Counted from the first letter of the stretch, positions 26,318-35,374 are shown. The stretch is 46,413 bases of DNA from Planctomycetota bacterium (GCA_019456145.1 VRUL01000040.1:1-46413); one strand, 5' to 3'. Translations and numbers: made by a program. The notes: generated from the letters alone by a model not told the origin.

Positions 26318-27844
26318 TTAAATGTTTTTTCTGCTGTTTTGCTTACTTCCGGAGGGTACGTCTTGGGGTTCGTCCGGTGCTTTTGGATATGCGATTCTAC
26401 CATGATGGTGGGCCGCGAGTGTCTTGGATATACTTCCCTCTATCTGGCTTAAGTCACGAAGAGACAGTTCACATTCATCGAATTGTCCGTCCTGAAGACG
26501 TTTCATAGCCATGTTATGCACGGCAGCTTCTATTTTCGTTGGCGTCAATTCTCCGGGCATAGATCTGACGGCTCCTTCTGAGGTGTCGGCCAGCATTACA
26601 ATGGCTGCTTCTTTTGTTCTCGGCTTCGGGCCGGTATATCTGAATTCACTTTCGGATGGGGGAGACTGTTTGTCATCTGTTTTCTTTTTGGCCTCACTAT
26701 AAAAATATTCGATCAGTGTAGTGCCGTGATGTGTTTCGATGAACTGACGAAGAACCGCGGGCAAGCTGTATTCCTTGGCCATTTCTATTCCGTCTTTAAC
26801 GTGCCCAACGATAATCAATTGACTCATTGCAGGGGAAAGTTCGGCATGTCGGCTCGTTGAGCCTATTTCGTTTTCCACAAAATAGCTGGGCTTATTGATT
26901 TTTCCAATATCGTGGTAATAAGCGCCTACCCGGCACAAAAGACCGTTACACCCGATTGACTCGGCGGCGGCTTCGGCAACAGAACCTACCAAAAGACTAT
27001 GGCTGAATGTGCCGGGTGCTTCCATGGCAAGCCTTTTCAACAGGGATTGGTTGGCATCACTATAGTCTAACAGCGTCATACTTGTCGCTATTCGGAATAT
27101 CTTTTCGATAAGTGGAAGCAAACTTTGTATGAACAGACCAACCAAAAAGGTCGCAAGGGCGTGCAAGCCTGCGTTCTTAAATATAACAGCAGGTGATTCT
27201 TGGGCCCAAAACTCCAAAGATACCACTGTTAAGAAAACCATAACAGTAGCCAGAGTGCTTACCTCAAGCAGTTTCATTCTCGTGCGGATCTCCGTCAGCG
27301 AGAAACAGCACGTGAAGATGCCAGCACACATCGTTATAAAAAGGTTTATGGCTGGCTCTGTCGGTACTGCAAAACAGGCAAGCGTGGCGTAAAATATACT
27401 CAGCCCTATCGCAAAACGCTGGTCATAAGCAATTGTCAAAATGATCGCTGCCGTAACAGCGGTCCCCGTCGCCCAGGAAGTCTGCTTAGTCAGTAAGAAG
27501 CCGAGTTTTGTTGTCGCTAACAATAAGATAAACAGCCCCAGAAGAACCAGGGCCCTGGCGTGGTTTTTGATAATCCTGTTCTGGTAGTGATGGATATAGA
27601 AGGCCATAGCTACTGAAATCAGCACTATTACGGATGTTATAGGTGTCAGTTTACGATACTGGTTCTGCCGGATTAGTTCGAAAGAAAGAATGGAGACGCA
27701 CAGTACCACAAAAAGAAGCCAAAGCAGAGCAGAGATTAAACTATGGGTGTTGGCAAACCGGCTTATTTGAATAAACCGCTCGGCGGTTATATTCTTTCTT
27801 ACCTGGTTTCGTCGCGGGCTTGTTTTTTTCTTAAAAAAAAGCAT
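26318..27844 (-). CDS. Seven-TM HDIG-domain phosphohydrolase (PgpH-like)
   Basis: A 508-residue protein. Multiple hydrophobic helices (about 40-265) are followed by a cytosolic HD domain with the APGTFSHSLLVGSVAEAAAE motif and YYHDIGK near 315, the HDIG signature. PgpH-type enzymes hydrolyse c-di-AMP. Typical PgpH is about 700 residues with a large extracytoplasmic 7TMR-HDED domain after the first helix. Here the first helices follow one another with no room for it, so this is the compact form. It sits between phoH and ybeY, the classic neighbourhood. Substrate specificity is inferred. Confidence 0.88.
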   Translation of the reverse strand: MLFFKKKTSPRRNQVRKNITAERFIQISRFANTHSLISALLWLLFVVLCVSILSFELIRQNQYRKLTPITSVIVLISVAMAFYIHHYQNRIIKNHARALVLLGLFILLLATTKLGFLLTKQTSWATGTAVTAAIILTIAYDQRFAIGLSIFYATLACFAVPTEPAINLFITMCAGIFTCCFSLTEIRTRMKLLEVSTLATVMVFLTVVSLEFWAQESPAVIFKNAGLHALATFLVGLFIQSLLPLIEKIFRIATSMTLLDYSDANQSLLKRLAMEAPGTFSHSLLVGSVAEAAAESIGCNGLLCRVGAYYHDIGKINKPSYFVENEIGSTSRHAELSPAMSQLIIVGHVKDGIEMAKEYSLPAVLRQFIETHHGTTLIEYFYSEAKKKTDDKQSPPSESEFRYTGPKPRTKEAAIVMLADTSEGAVRSMPGELTPTKIEAAVHNMAMKRLQDGQFDECELSLRDLSQIEGSISKTLAAHHHGRIAYPKAPDEPQDVPSGSKQNSRKNI

Positions 27845-27850
27845 TTGTGT

Positions 27851-27953
27851 ACCCCATTAGAAATAGCACCTGTATAATTCAAAACAAAACTTGTTATCGA
27901 AACACCCCATTAGAGATACCTTTTTAATTATCTGCAAAAAAATCTCTAATGGG
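27851..27953. repeat. CCCATTAGAGAT inverted repeat between phoH and the HDIG gene
   Basis: CCCATTAGAGAT (27906-27917) and its exact complement ATCTCTAATGGG (27942-27953) form a 12-bp perfect stem around 24 nt. A further related CCCCATTAGAAATAG starts at 27853, just before the HDIG start. The minus-strand T-run lies in the loop, so it is not a normal terminator. Confidence 0.75.
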
Positions 27954-28010
27954 TTTTGTCCTTTCTATATCGAATAAAAAAAATAAACGACTAACATCGT
28001 TCGCCGAACT

Positions 28011-28976
28011 CTACGCATTTTCGCTTTGCCTTTGATCTTTTATCTTTTGCCTTTTTTTATAGGCCCGCACGATATTTTGAACCAGGCGATGCCGTACGAT
28101 GTCCATGCGGGTCAGCTCGACGCTGGCGATACCCTTGATTCGACGAAGGGTTGCGATAGCTTCGACCATTCCGCTTTTCTGCCCTCTTTCAAGGTCAATT
28201 TGCGTTATATCACCTGTTATTATCATTTTGGAACCGTGCCCCAATCTTGTCAGGACCATTAGCATTTGAAGCGGTGATGTGTTTTGGGCTTCGTCACAGA
28301 TGATCAGTGCCTGGTTTAGTGTTCTGCCTCTCATAAAGGCAAGCGGAATGATTTCAATAATATCCAGTTCGATGAATTTCTTCATCTGCGTAAAATCCAT
28401 CATATCTTCCAGGGCGTCAAAGAGCGGTCTGAGATAGGGATTAACCTTGGCCTGGATATCTCCGGGCAGAAAACCGAGTTTTTCACCGGCCTCAACAGCA
28501 GGGCGGGCAAGAACGATTCTCCTGACTTGCTTTTTCTTGAGCATAGAGACAGCAACCGCCACGGCCAGGTAGGTCTTGCCCGTGCCTGCCGGCCCTATAC
28601 AAAACGTCAGGTCATTCGCGAGCATCGTTTCAATATATTTTAGCTGTCCCTTGGTGGACGGCTCAATAACCTTTTTGTTGGAATAGACCGTAAGTGCCTT
28701 GCTGGTCGCCAGAGCTTCAGTAGAACCGTTACGCGTGATAAAAATAGTTACATCCTTGGCCGTGAGCGAGTTTTGCTTGAGCAGATGTTTTTGCATTCTG
28801 TCTATAATTTCTGATGCCCTGTTTACATCTTGTTTCTTGCCCGTGATTATTAAGTTACTCTGGCGGGCAGTGATTTGTACGCCGAGAGATTGACGCAAAA
28901 GACGAAGGTGACTGTCGGCTGGGCCGAACAGTTCGAGCTGTTTCTGGCCTGAATCTAATTGTATCGTCACTTCCAC
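28011..28976 (-). CDS. phoH: PhoH-family ATPase
   Basis: A 321-residue P-loop ATPase of the PhoH/YbeZ family. An N-terminal KH-like part (SNLIITGKKQDVNRASEII) precedes the ATPase with Walker A GPAGTGKT at 128-135, the VRRIVLARPAVEAGEKLGFL segment, and Walker B LIICDEAQN. It works with YbeY in RNA metabolism, and ybeY is two genes downstream here. A 166-bp repeat-bearing gap separates it from the HDIG gene. cdsA is 9 bp upstream, so it probably shares its transcript. Confidence 0.94.
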   Translation of the reverse strand: MEVTIQLDSGQKQLELFGPADSHLRLLRQSLGVQITARQSNLIITGKKQDVNRASEIIDRMQKHLLKQNSLTAKDVTIFITRNGSTEALATSKALTVYSNKKVIEPSTKGQLKYIETMLANDLTFCIGPAGTGKTYLAVAVAVSMLKKKQVRRIVLARPAVEAGEKLGFLPGDIQAKVNPYLRPLFDALEDMMDFTQMKKFIELDIIEIIPLAFMRGRTLNQALIICDEAQNTSPLQMLMVLTRLGHGSKMIITGDITQIDLERGQKSGMVEAIATLRRIKGIASVELTRMDIVRHRLVQNIVRAYKKRQKIKDQRQSENA

Positions 28977-28985
28977 TGTCGTTCT

Positions 28986-29849
28986 CTATCCTGTCGCGCA
29001 GAACATAAAAAACAAATACGCAAACGGGGCCGCAAAAAGAGGCGAATCAATAATATCAAGTATACCGCCGAAACCAGGAACCTTGTTCGATGAATCTTTT
29101 TGCTCGGAGTCTCGTTTTATCATAGACTCAACCAAATCGCCGCACTGGCCTATAAAAGCAAAACAGATACCAAAGATTACTGCAGACCACCAGGCCATTA
29201 TACCACAACACACCGCAAAAAGAAGCCCAGCTATCACGCCTGCTACAGCCGCTCCTGCCATGCCTTCCCAAGTCTTGCCAGGGCTGATTTTAGGAGAGAA
29301 TTTATGCTTTCCAAACAAACTTCCAATTGCGTATGCCCCTATATCAGAAGACTTTACGACAAAAATGAACATAAGGAGCGGCCATAGGCCAAAGTCGATA
29401 CGAATCCCGAGCACGAAAGCGCTTAAAAGCCCTATGTAAGTAATAGAAAAATAACTTGCGCCGCAGTTGGCAATGACTTCTGAAGTCCCGTAGCGAAAAT
29501 ATTGGTATAAAAGCAGCCCAAACAGCGAAAAAGCTGAGAGAAAAAACACAAGAATCATCGGCGGAATTTCGATAAGTTCCTGGCAATACCAGGCCCCTGC
29601 AAAAAGGACCGAGGCGATGATAGTTACAGGTGTGAAAATCCTCAGGTTTTTGGCCTTCGCAAGCCTGGCCAATTCGAGCTGAGAGGGAATTATCAAACAC
29701 CCAATAAGAATAAACAGGATTGTTCCCTGGGTGGTTTTGTCGTCGGCACGCGAAATTGTCAATGAGCCGTCCAGCCATCCGTCTAAAACGACAAGGCCCG
29801 CAAACAATAACGTCATTAATGTTCCATAAAGAAGTCTGTATTTCAGCAT
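28986..29849 (-). CDS. cdsA: Phosphatidate cytidylyltransferase
   Basis: Makes CDP-diacylglycerol from phosphatidate and CTP in the membrane. A 287-residue protein with about seven to eight hydrophobic helices and the family signature near the C-terminus: GDLVESMIKRDSEQKDSS followed by PGFGGILDIIDSPLF. An acidic SSDIGAYAIGSLFGKHKFSPKISPGKTWEG loop precedes it. The uppS-cdsA order is conserved in many bacteria; 36 bp with a TCTCGTATTTCGTATTT repeat separates the two. Confidence 0.95.
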   Translation of the reverse strand: MLKYRLLYGTLMTLLFAGLVVLDGWLDGSLTISRADDKTTQGTILFILIGCLIIPSQLELARLAKAKNLRIFTPVTIIASVLFAGAWYCQELIEIPPMILVFFLSAFSLFGLLLYQYFRYGTSEVIANCGASYFSITYIGLLSAFVLGIRIDFGLWPLLMFIFVVKSSDIGAYAIGSLFGKHKFSPKISPGKTWEGMAGAAVAGVIAGLLFAVCCGIMAWWSAVIFGICFAFIGQCGDLVESMIKRDSEQKDSSNKVPGFGGILDIIDSPLFAAPFAYLFFMFCATG

Positions 29850-29885
29850 AATCTCTCGTATTTCGTATTTGGTTGGAGATACGCT

Positions 29886-30662
29886 TCAGGAACCACAAGG
29901 TACGCTTTTGATACCGCCGAAGCGTCGCTTGCGTTTTGCGTAGGCCAGTATTGCTTTTTCCAAATCTGATTTTTTGAAGTCAGGCCAGAAAGTCTTGGTA
30001 ACGTAGAATTCACTGTATGAAATTTGCCACAGCAAAAAGTTGCTGATTCGCATTTCGTTTGCAGTACGTATCAAAAGGTCCGGGTCGGCCAAACCGGCCG
30101 TGTACAGATGTCGGCTTATGCACTCTTCGTTGATATCTTTCAGACGCAGTTTACCCTTTTTGTATTGTTGGGCAATTGTTTTGGTTGCATCTGCCAGTTC
30201 CGCCCTGCCACCGTAGTTCAGTGCCAACGCAAGTGTCATACCGGTATTGCCGGCGGTGATTTTCATGGTTGATATAAGATCTTTTTTTACCGTTGCTGGA
30301 AGTTGAGCCATTCGGCCCAGGTGAATTAGCTTGACGTTGTTTTTCTTCATCATAGGACGAATACCAACAAGGTATTGGGAATAGAGATGCATAAGGGTAT
30401 TGATTTCGGCTTTGGGCCTTTCCCAGTTTTCTATACTGAAGGAATATAGAGTCAGAGATTCGACGCCAAAATCAACACAGCGTAGAGCTATTGTCTCGAC
30501 CCTCTTGCCGCCCTGTTGATGTCCTTGAGCTCGTGGCAGACCTTTTTTCTGGGCCCAGCGCCCGTTTCCATCCATAATTATGGCAATATGGCGGGGAATC
30601 TGTTCAGGCGCCACCCCAAGACGTTCGGCCGTTTTTTCAACTTTTTCTTTGAAGCTCTTCAT
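29886..30662 (-). CDS. uppS: Undecaprenyl diphosphate synthase (cis-prenyltransferase)
   Basis: Condenses isopentenyl units onto farnesyl diphosphate to make the C55 carrier of cell-wall synthesis. A 258-residue protein with the family opening HIAIIMDGNGRWA (catalytic D31), GHQQGGKRV, SFSIENWERP, and PDLLIRTANEMRISNFLLWQ followed by SEFYVTKTFWPDF. It depends on IspF (13 kb) and its product is recycled by UppP (34 kb). It lies 100 bp after purA on the same strand. Confidence 0.96.
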   Translation of the reverse strand: MKSFKEKVEKTAERLGVAPEQIPRHIAIIMDGNGRWAQKKGLPRAQGHQQGGKRVETIALRCVDFGVESLTLYSFSIENWERPKAEINTLMHLYSQYLVGIRPMMKKNNVKLIHLGRMAQLPATVKKDLISTMKITAGNTGMTLALALNYGGRAELADATKTIAQQYKKGKLRLKDINEECISRHLYTAGLADPDLLIRTANEMRISNFLLWQISYSEFYVTKTFWPDFKKSDLEKAILAYAKRKRRFGGIKSVPCGS

Positions 30663-30762
30663 TAAAAATAACAGTTAAATCTGTAATAAGGACGAATTTT
30701 AAGTTAAACGCTTTTCTGTTGTTTCTGCGTTAAGTTTTTGCTTTTTTTGATTTTAGTTTCGA

Positions 30763-32037
30763 TTATCTGAATATCGTTTGTTTCCGTTTGGGTCCGACGC
30801 CGATGATTGTAACTGGTCTTCCAGTCATTTCTTCCACTCGGCAAATGTAGTTTTGCGCATTGGTTGGCAAATCATCGAAATCGCTTACTTCGCTTATGTC
30901 CTCGTCCCACCCTGGGACAGTATCGTAAACGGCCGATACTTGGGAAAGTTTAGCGCTGTTTGCGGGGAAAAAGGTGGTTTGCTGTCCATCTATTGTATAT
31001 GCCTTGCAGATTTTAATTTCTTTGAAGCCCGTCAAAGTGTCAAGGTGCAGCAATGCGATGCTGTCGATGGCTCCGATGGTTATGGTGTAGGATACCGCCA
31101 CGGCGTCAAACCAGCCGCATCGGCGGGGTCGGCCTGTCGTTGTCCCGTATTCGTTTCCTTGGTCACGGATGTATTGGCCGATATCGTTGTCCTGCTCGGT
31201 TGGGAAAGGGCCTGCGCCAACCCTTGTTGTGTACGCCTTGATTACGCCAAAGAATTTATCAACTACCTTCGCCGGCACCCCGCACCCGGCCGGCATACCC
31301 AGAGAGCTCGAATTCGAACTGGTTACAAATGGGAATGTGCCGTGGTCCAGGTCAAGAAGCGAGCCCTGCGCACCCTCGAAGAGGATTGATTTGCCCTCGG
31401 AAATTGATTTGTGCAGGAGTTCCGTTGTATCGGTGGTAAAAGGCAGGAGTCTATCTGCATAAGTTTTACATTTTTCAAAGAGCGGGCCGGCACTTATCGG
31501 TTCGGTATTATAAAGGGCCGTAAAAATTTTGTTCTTATACTCCACGATGGATTCGAGCTGGGCCTTTAGATTGTCAAGGTCGCTTAAGTCACCCATGCGC
31601 ACCGCATAGCTTCTGCCGACTTTATCTGCATAACAAGGCCCGATACCTCGAACAGTTGTCCCGATTTTGTTTTTGCCCAGCGACTCTTCACGCAACTTAT
31701 CTTCGGTCTTGTGATAATCCAGGACTATGTGAGCATTTGCGCTGATAAACAGCCGCCCATTCAGCGAAATATCTTTTTGGGCCAGTGTTTCGATTTCTCC
31801 GATCAGTGTTTCAGGGTCAACAGCGACGCCATTTGCGATTACGCAGATAGTATTGGGCCGAACCGAACCGCTCGGCAAAAGGTGAAGAGCGAACCGGCTC
31901 TCGCCTACCACAACAGTATGCCCGGCGTTGGCGCCACCGTTGTAACGGACAACGATATCGCTGTGCTCGGCCAGAATATCGACTATCTTGCCTTTACCCT
32001 CATCACCCCATTGCAATCCCACAACACAAAAATTCAT
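30763..32037 (-). CDS. purA: Adenylosuccinate synthetase
   Basis: Converts IMP, aspartate and GTP to adenylosuccinate in AMP synthesis. A 424-residue protein of normal length. The N-terminus has GLQWGDEGKGKIVDIL and YNGGANAGHTVVV, the middle FEGAQGSLLDLDHGTFPFVTSS, and later GTTTGRPRRCGWFD. It is the first gene of the minus-strand run ending at recO; its 5' gap is rich in REP-like elements. Confidence 0.97.
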   Translation of the reverse strand: MNFCVVGLQWGDEGKGKIVDILAEHSDIVVRYNGGANAGHTVVVGESRFALHLLPSGSVRPNTICVIANGVAVDPETLIGEIETLAQKDISLNGRLFISANAHIVLDYHKTEDKLREESLGKNKIGTTVRGIGPCYADKVGRSYAVRMGDLSDLDNLKAQLESIVEYKNKIFTALYNTEPISAGPLFEKCKTYADRLLPFTTDTTELLHKSISEGKSILFEGAQGSLLDLDHGTFPFVTSSNSSSLGMPAGCGVPAKVVDKFFGVIKAYTTRVGAGPFPTEQDNDIGQYIRDQGNEYGTTTGRPRRCGWFDAVAVSYTITIGAIDSIALLHLDTLTGFKEIKICKAYTIDGQQTTFFPANSAKLSQVSAVYDTVPGWDEDISEVSDFDDLPTNAQNYICRVEEMTGRPVTIIGVGPKRKQTIFR

Positions 32038-32489
32038 TTCTACTCACTTTCCGGGCTTCCCATCTTATATGAGAATACCTGTATATGTTACCGGGCCGCT
32101 ATTTTGCGATAATCCTAAAAATGGTACCGCAAAGATAAACCGCAAAGGCTCACGGACCCAGCCTATTGCGGTTGGCCGATTATATTCTAAGACAGACCAA
32201 TTGTAACTAAGTAATCATACTGGTTCAAGTTTTTTTCGAGATCAGAAAAAGGGTCAAAAAGGCACTTAGTCCCACAATTTATTGGGTGGGTCTGTCATTC
32301 CCGCGAAACTTGTGCTGGCGAAGCTTGCCCCTTAAGTGATCGGCGGGCACCGAATCCATTCCGTTGTCATCCTGAGCGCAGCTAAGGATCTGCCTATGTC
32401 ATTGCGCCGAGCAAAGCGACGAAGCAATCTCGTCGCCAATCTGAAATATGAAATTATCTCTTCACGAGATACGAGAAATGTGATGACTT
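32038..32489. repeat. 452-bp gap with several REP-like palindromes
   Basis: Three recognisable elements are GTCATTCCCGCGAAACTTG (from 32294), GTCATCCTGAGCGCAGC..AAGGATCTGCC (32366-32394) and GTCATTGCGCCGAGC...GAAGCAATCTC (32398-32431). A GAGATACGAGAAATG word follows (about 32465). These resemble dispersed imperfect palindromes also found at 36.3 kb and 46.2 kb. No gene seen; the purA promoter must be at the right-hand side of its start. Confidence 0.7.
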
Positions 32490-32951
32490 TCAGGTGATTT
32501 CTGCCACTAAGTGGTCCAAAACAGGCTCCAGATTGTCGTATTGCCTGTCAGTTATTTTACGGTCCACTTCCTTGCCGTTTTTTTCTTTGTAAGTGATAAC
32601 AAAACGTCCTTTAGACTTAAAATAGGTCTTGTCTATTTTTTCGATGGTATCATAGGCGATCTTTTCTTTATCGCTGAAGATAAGGTACTTTTCATCGGCG
32701 ATAAGTTTCTTATTCCTGATTGCAAACCGGTATGCACCCAGAAGTACTGCCGCACCAATTAAATATGGAGGAGATTTCTGATTGAAGGCAAGGGTGCCGT
32801 CCGGCGTGCCGTCTTCATTGGTGTGTTTTGTCTTGAACTTGTCGTTAAAATACCCGTCGTAAGCACAGTAGACCATAGCTCCAATACAAACAACCATCCA
32901 GATGATAAGTCCGTTTTTCTTATGTTTGCTCAGAGGCGCCTCGATAGCCAT
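32490..32951 (-). CDS. Hypothetical two-TM protein with a C-terminal PH-like region
   Basis: 153 residues. Hydrophobic segments lie at about 14-33 and 62-80, with a polar outward-type loop between them. The C-terminal 65 residues are charged with alternating strands (KYLIFSDKEKIAYDTIEKI, GRFVITYKEKNGKEVDRK), suggesting a small PH-like or bPH domain. Function unknown. It starts 20 bp past the stop of the upstream gene, so the two probably form one transcript. Confidence 0.7.
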   Translation of the reverse strand: MAIEAPLSKHKKNGLIIWMVVCIGAMVYCAYDGYFNDKFKTKHTNEDGTPDGTLAFNQKSPPYLIGAAVLLGAYRFAIRNKKLIADEKYLIFSDKEKIAYDTIEKIDKTYFKSKGRFVITYKEKNGKEVDRKITDRQYDNLEPVLDHLVAEIT

Positions 32952-32971
32952 TTTAGAACCTTACTATAATC

Positions 32972-33730
32972 TTATGTTATTCGTTTTTGTGCGATAACAC
33001 TCGTTAAAGGAAGCACGAAGTTCGGGACTATTTTTTCAGACATTAGTTCCTCTGCAAGCCGGCATTGATGTTCGAAGGATTTCAGAGAGTCAAATCTTTC
33101 CGTCTCTGAAGGGTATTGACGGATTGTAAAGAACAGACTTATCGCTTCATCCGACTTATGCTTTTGTTTTCCATTCTCTGAAACGCCTGTTTTTGACTCG
33201 ACCCCGATTCGGGCCTGCGTACGGCAATCCTCGGACAACGCAACCACTACCGCCGGCGAAAAGCTGACTGGGCTGGCACAAGGCATATCCAGCAGGCAGC
33301 CAAAAGCAGTTGAGCCAAACAGTGCCTCGGCGATAATCTCATCGTGACTCCCTGTATACTCAAAATCCATAGCAAACGTAACATCCAGGGAATCGATATC
33401 AAGATGGTTTACACCGAGCATATACGGCGCAAGCTCGAGCACTAATCTGTCCTGGCTGTAAGCATCTTCGAAGTTTGACGGATTGACAATTCCCGAGCCG
33501 ATACGGTCTGTTTCCAGAGAAATCCACCGGTACTGCCCCGCATTACGGTCCTCTTCAAGGCAGTACTCGTTATTTTCTCGGCGGAAGAAGCTGCACATAG
33601 AAGGAAATTGTTTTTGTATACGCTCGAAGAAGGACAGGATAGTGTCCCGCTCCGTTGGCAGGTCAAGCTCCGTATTGATATGCATATCGAGATAGAAATC
33701 GTCACAAAGGCAGCTATAATCGTCGGTCAT
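32972..33730 (-). CDS. Hypothetical soluble protein
   Basis: 252 residues from the ATG at 33730, preceded by GGAGG at 33743-33747; the frame could extend to 33763, but that start has no Shine-Dalgarno. It is mixed alpha/beta, with no signal peptide or membrane helix. The early part (DFYLDMHINTELDLPTERDT) and the late part (SLFFTIRQYPSETERFDSL) look strand-rich. There are several Cys (CLCDD, CLLDMPCASP) but no clear metal motif. No family recognised. It lies 20 bp upstream of the two-TM gene. Confidence 0.7.
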   Translation of the reverse strand: MTDDYSCLCDDFYLDMHINTELDLPTERDTILSFFERIQKQFPSMCSFFRRENNEYCLEEDRNAGQYRWISLETDRIGSGIVNPSNFEDAYSQDRLVLELAPYMLGVNHLDIDSLDVTFAMDFEYTGSHDEIIAEALFGSTAFGCLLDMPCASPVSFSPAVVVALSEDCRTQARIGVESKTGVSENGKQKHKSDEAISLFFTIRQYPSETERFDSLKSFEHQCRLAEELMSEKIVPNFVLPLTSVIAQKRIT

Positions 33731-33962
33731 AATCCAAACAAACCTCCAAAACAAAGGCCCCATGCTCGATACTCTTAAAGAGCCGAAGTATCGAGAATAA
33801 ATCAGGGCTTATTATACTTTTAAATACTCATTTTCCCATCAATACCATTGACAGGATAATTACTGAAAAGATTCCTGTTAAGCTGTCCGCCTCAGGGCGG
33901 GCAAAAATGGGAACCAGCCCCACTAAAAAAGGGCCATATATAATTATCCCACAAATTCAAGC

Positions 33963-35330
33963 TTATCTCAAGAGATAAACTAACACAAAACCGGCCAAAA
34001 TATAGCAATAGAATGCAAAATACTTTAGATTTGCGTTTCTGGAGGTTCTAATTAGCACCTTCAGCGCCAGGATGCCCACAAGAGCAGCCACGGCTGAGCC
34101 GGCTAAAACCGGACCGACTGGCAGGCCGCCGAGGCGGATTTCTTCAAAATTCTTGACTAATTGTATCGCCGTTGCCCCTAATATTGCCGGTATTGCTATC
34201 AGGAAGCTGAACTCTACTGCCCATCGGCGATGCAGGCCTATCAGGATGGCGGCACAGATAGTTGCACCGCTGCGGGATATTCCTGGCATAATCGCAGCGG
34301 CTTGAGCAAGGCCCACCACTATCGCTGCCCGGATGCCGAATTGGCGCAGACCAACCCGGGTTTTTTTCCGCAAATCTGTAATCAGCAGCAAGGACCCGGT
34401 GACAATCCACATCGATGCGACTATTACCAAACTGCCGCGAGCAGCGGCGAAATATTTTTCGAGCAATAAACCAAAAACAGCCGTTACTGCGGTAGCAAGA
34501 ATTGCCAGCACAAGCATGTGGACACCTGGGTTCTTTTTATAAATCTCAACAGGGCTTTTCCCGTATTTGCCACAGGCAAGCACGTTCCTTAAAAAAGCAG
34601 CGATGGATTTGCGAAAGACGACAAAAATAGCAGCGACGGTTCCGACATGAACGGTCAAATCAAAAAGCAGCATCTCAGGCGTTTCGGGATTAAAATTAAA
34701 GAAATTTTCAAACAAAACCAAATGCCCTGATGATGAGACCGGCAGAAATTCAGTTACACCCTGAACCACACCTAAAATAACAGCGTGCAGAACATCCAGA
34801 GATGAGCTCTCAGAACCGACAGGAAATCCGCTGATGTACCCAAACAAGCCGATTTTATAGCATAAAAGTAATACAATGCCGCCATAGACGCCTGCTAATA
34901 AATCGTCGGCGAGTATACCCCAGCCGGCCGGCAGCTTCTCCAATTTGCGGATCGGCCAGGGCTTGGCAATATCGAACACCCTGAATGCCAAAAATCCCGC
35001 GATTGTAATCATCCATATCTGTCGCCCTGAAATTCCCTGCGGCATCAGAAACAGTACCGCCAAAAACGTTACCGCCTGGCCCGCAAATTCGTCGGCAACA
35101 ACTTCCCGCGGGTCATCCTTGCCCGTTGCGGCGATTATGGCAGGGGCAAATTTAACGCAGATAACCGAGCCTGCAATAACCAGGGCCGCCATTACGATTG
35201 CTGTTAACCCGGCCGATACGCCGAAGTGAAACATCACAGCCAGGATGACCGCCGTCGGCAGAGAGCCCCACGTACCCGGGGCAACGGGTAGCCGCCCGAG
35301 TCCAAAACATGATGTCAGCATCCTTTTCAT
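33963..35330 (-). CDS. PgpA-UppP fusion: two membrane lipid phosphatases in one protein
   Basis: 455 residues. About 1-155 match phosphatidylglycerophosphatase A: GLGRLPVAPGTWGSL, EVVADEFAGQ, FRVFDIAKPWPIRKLE and GILADDLLAGVYGG. About 180-455 match undecaprenyl-diphosphatase UppP/BacA: GVVQGVTEFLPVSSSGHLVL and PGISRSGATICAAIL, with the usual helix pattern. The first part dephosphorylates PGP to phosphatidylglycerol; the second recycles the C55 carrier made by UppS. Both act on lipid phosphates at the membrane. The frame is continuous with a linker (GFPVGSESSSLDVLH) and no frameshift is visible. All key motifs are present in both halves, so both may be active. Confidence 0.93.
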   Translation of the reverse strand: MKRMLTSCFGLGRLPVAPGTWGSLPTAVILAVMFHFGVSAGLTAIVMAALVIAGSVICVKFAPAIIAATGKDDPREVVADEFAGQAVTFLAVLFLMPQGISGRQIWMITIAGFLAFRVFDIAKPWPIRKLEKLPAGWGILADDLLAGVYGGIVLLLCYKIGLFGYISGFPVGSESSSLDVLHAVILGVVQGVTEFLPVSSSGHLVLFENFFNFNPETPEMLLFDLTVHVGTVAAIFVVFRKSIAAFLRNVLACGKYGKSPVEIYKKNPGVHMLVLAILATAVTAVFGLLLEKYFAAARGSLVIVASMWIVTGSLLLITDLRKKTRVGLRQFGIRAAIVVGLAQAAAIMPGISRSGATICAAILIGLHRRWAVEFSFLIAIPAILGATAIQLVKNFEEIRLGGLPVGPVLAGSAVAALVGILALKVLIRTSRNANLKYFAFYCYILAGFVLVYLLR

Positions 35331-35374
35331 AGTCGCCGAAGATTAACTTACCGCGCCGGTTAAGTCAAAGACTA

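Noticed and set aside
29344..29898. 184-codon minus-strand frame over cdsA
   Set aside because: It lies in a different frame on the same strand as cdsA and uppS, both of which have full family motifs; it is a shadow.
30778..31389. 203-codon plus-strand frame over purA
   Set aside because: It is antisense to the strongly supported purA; no motif or Shine-Dalgarno.
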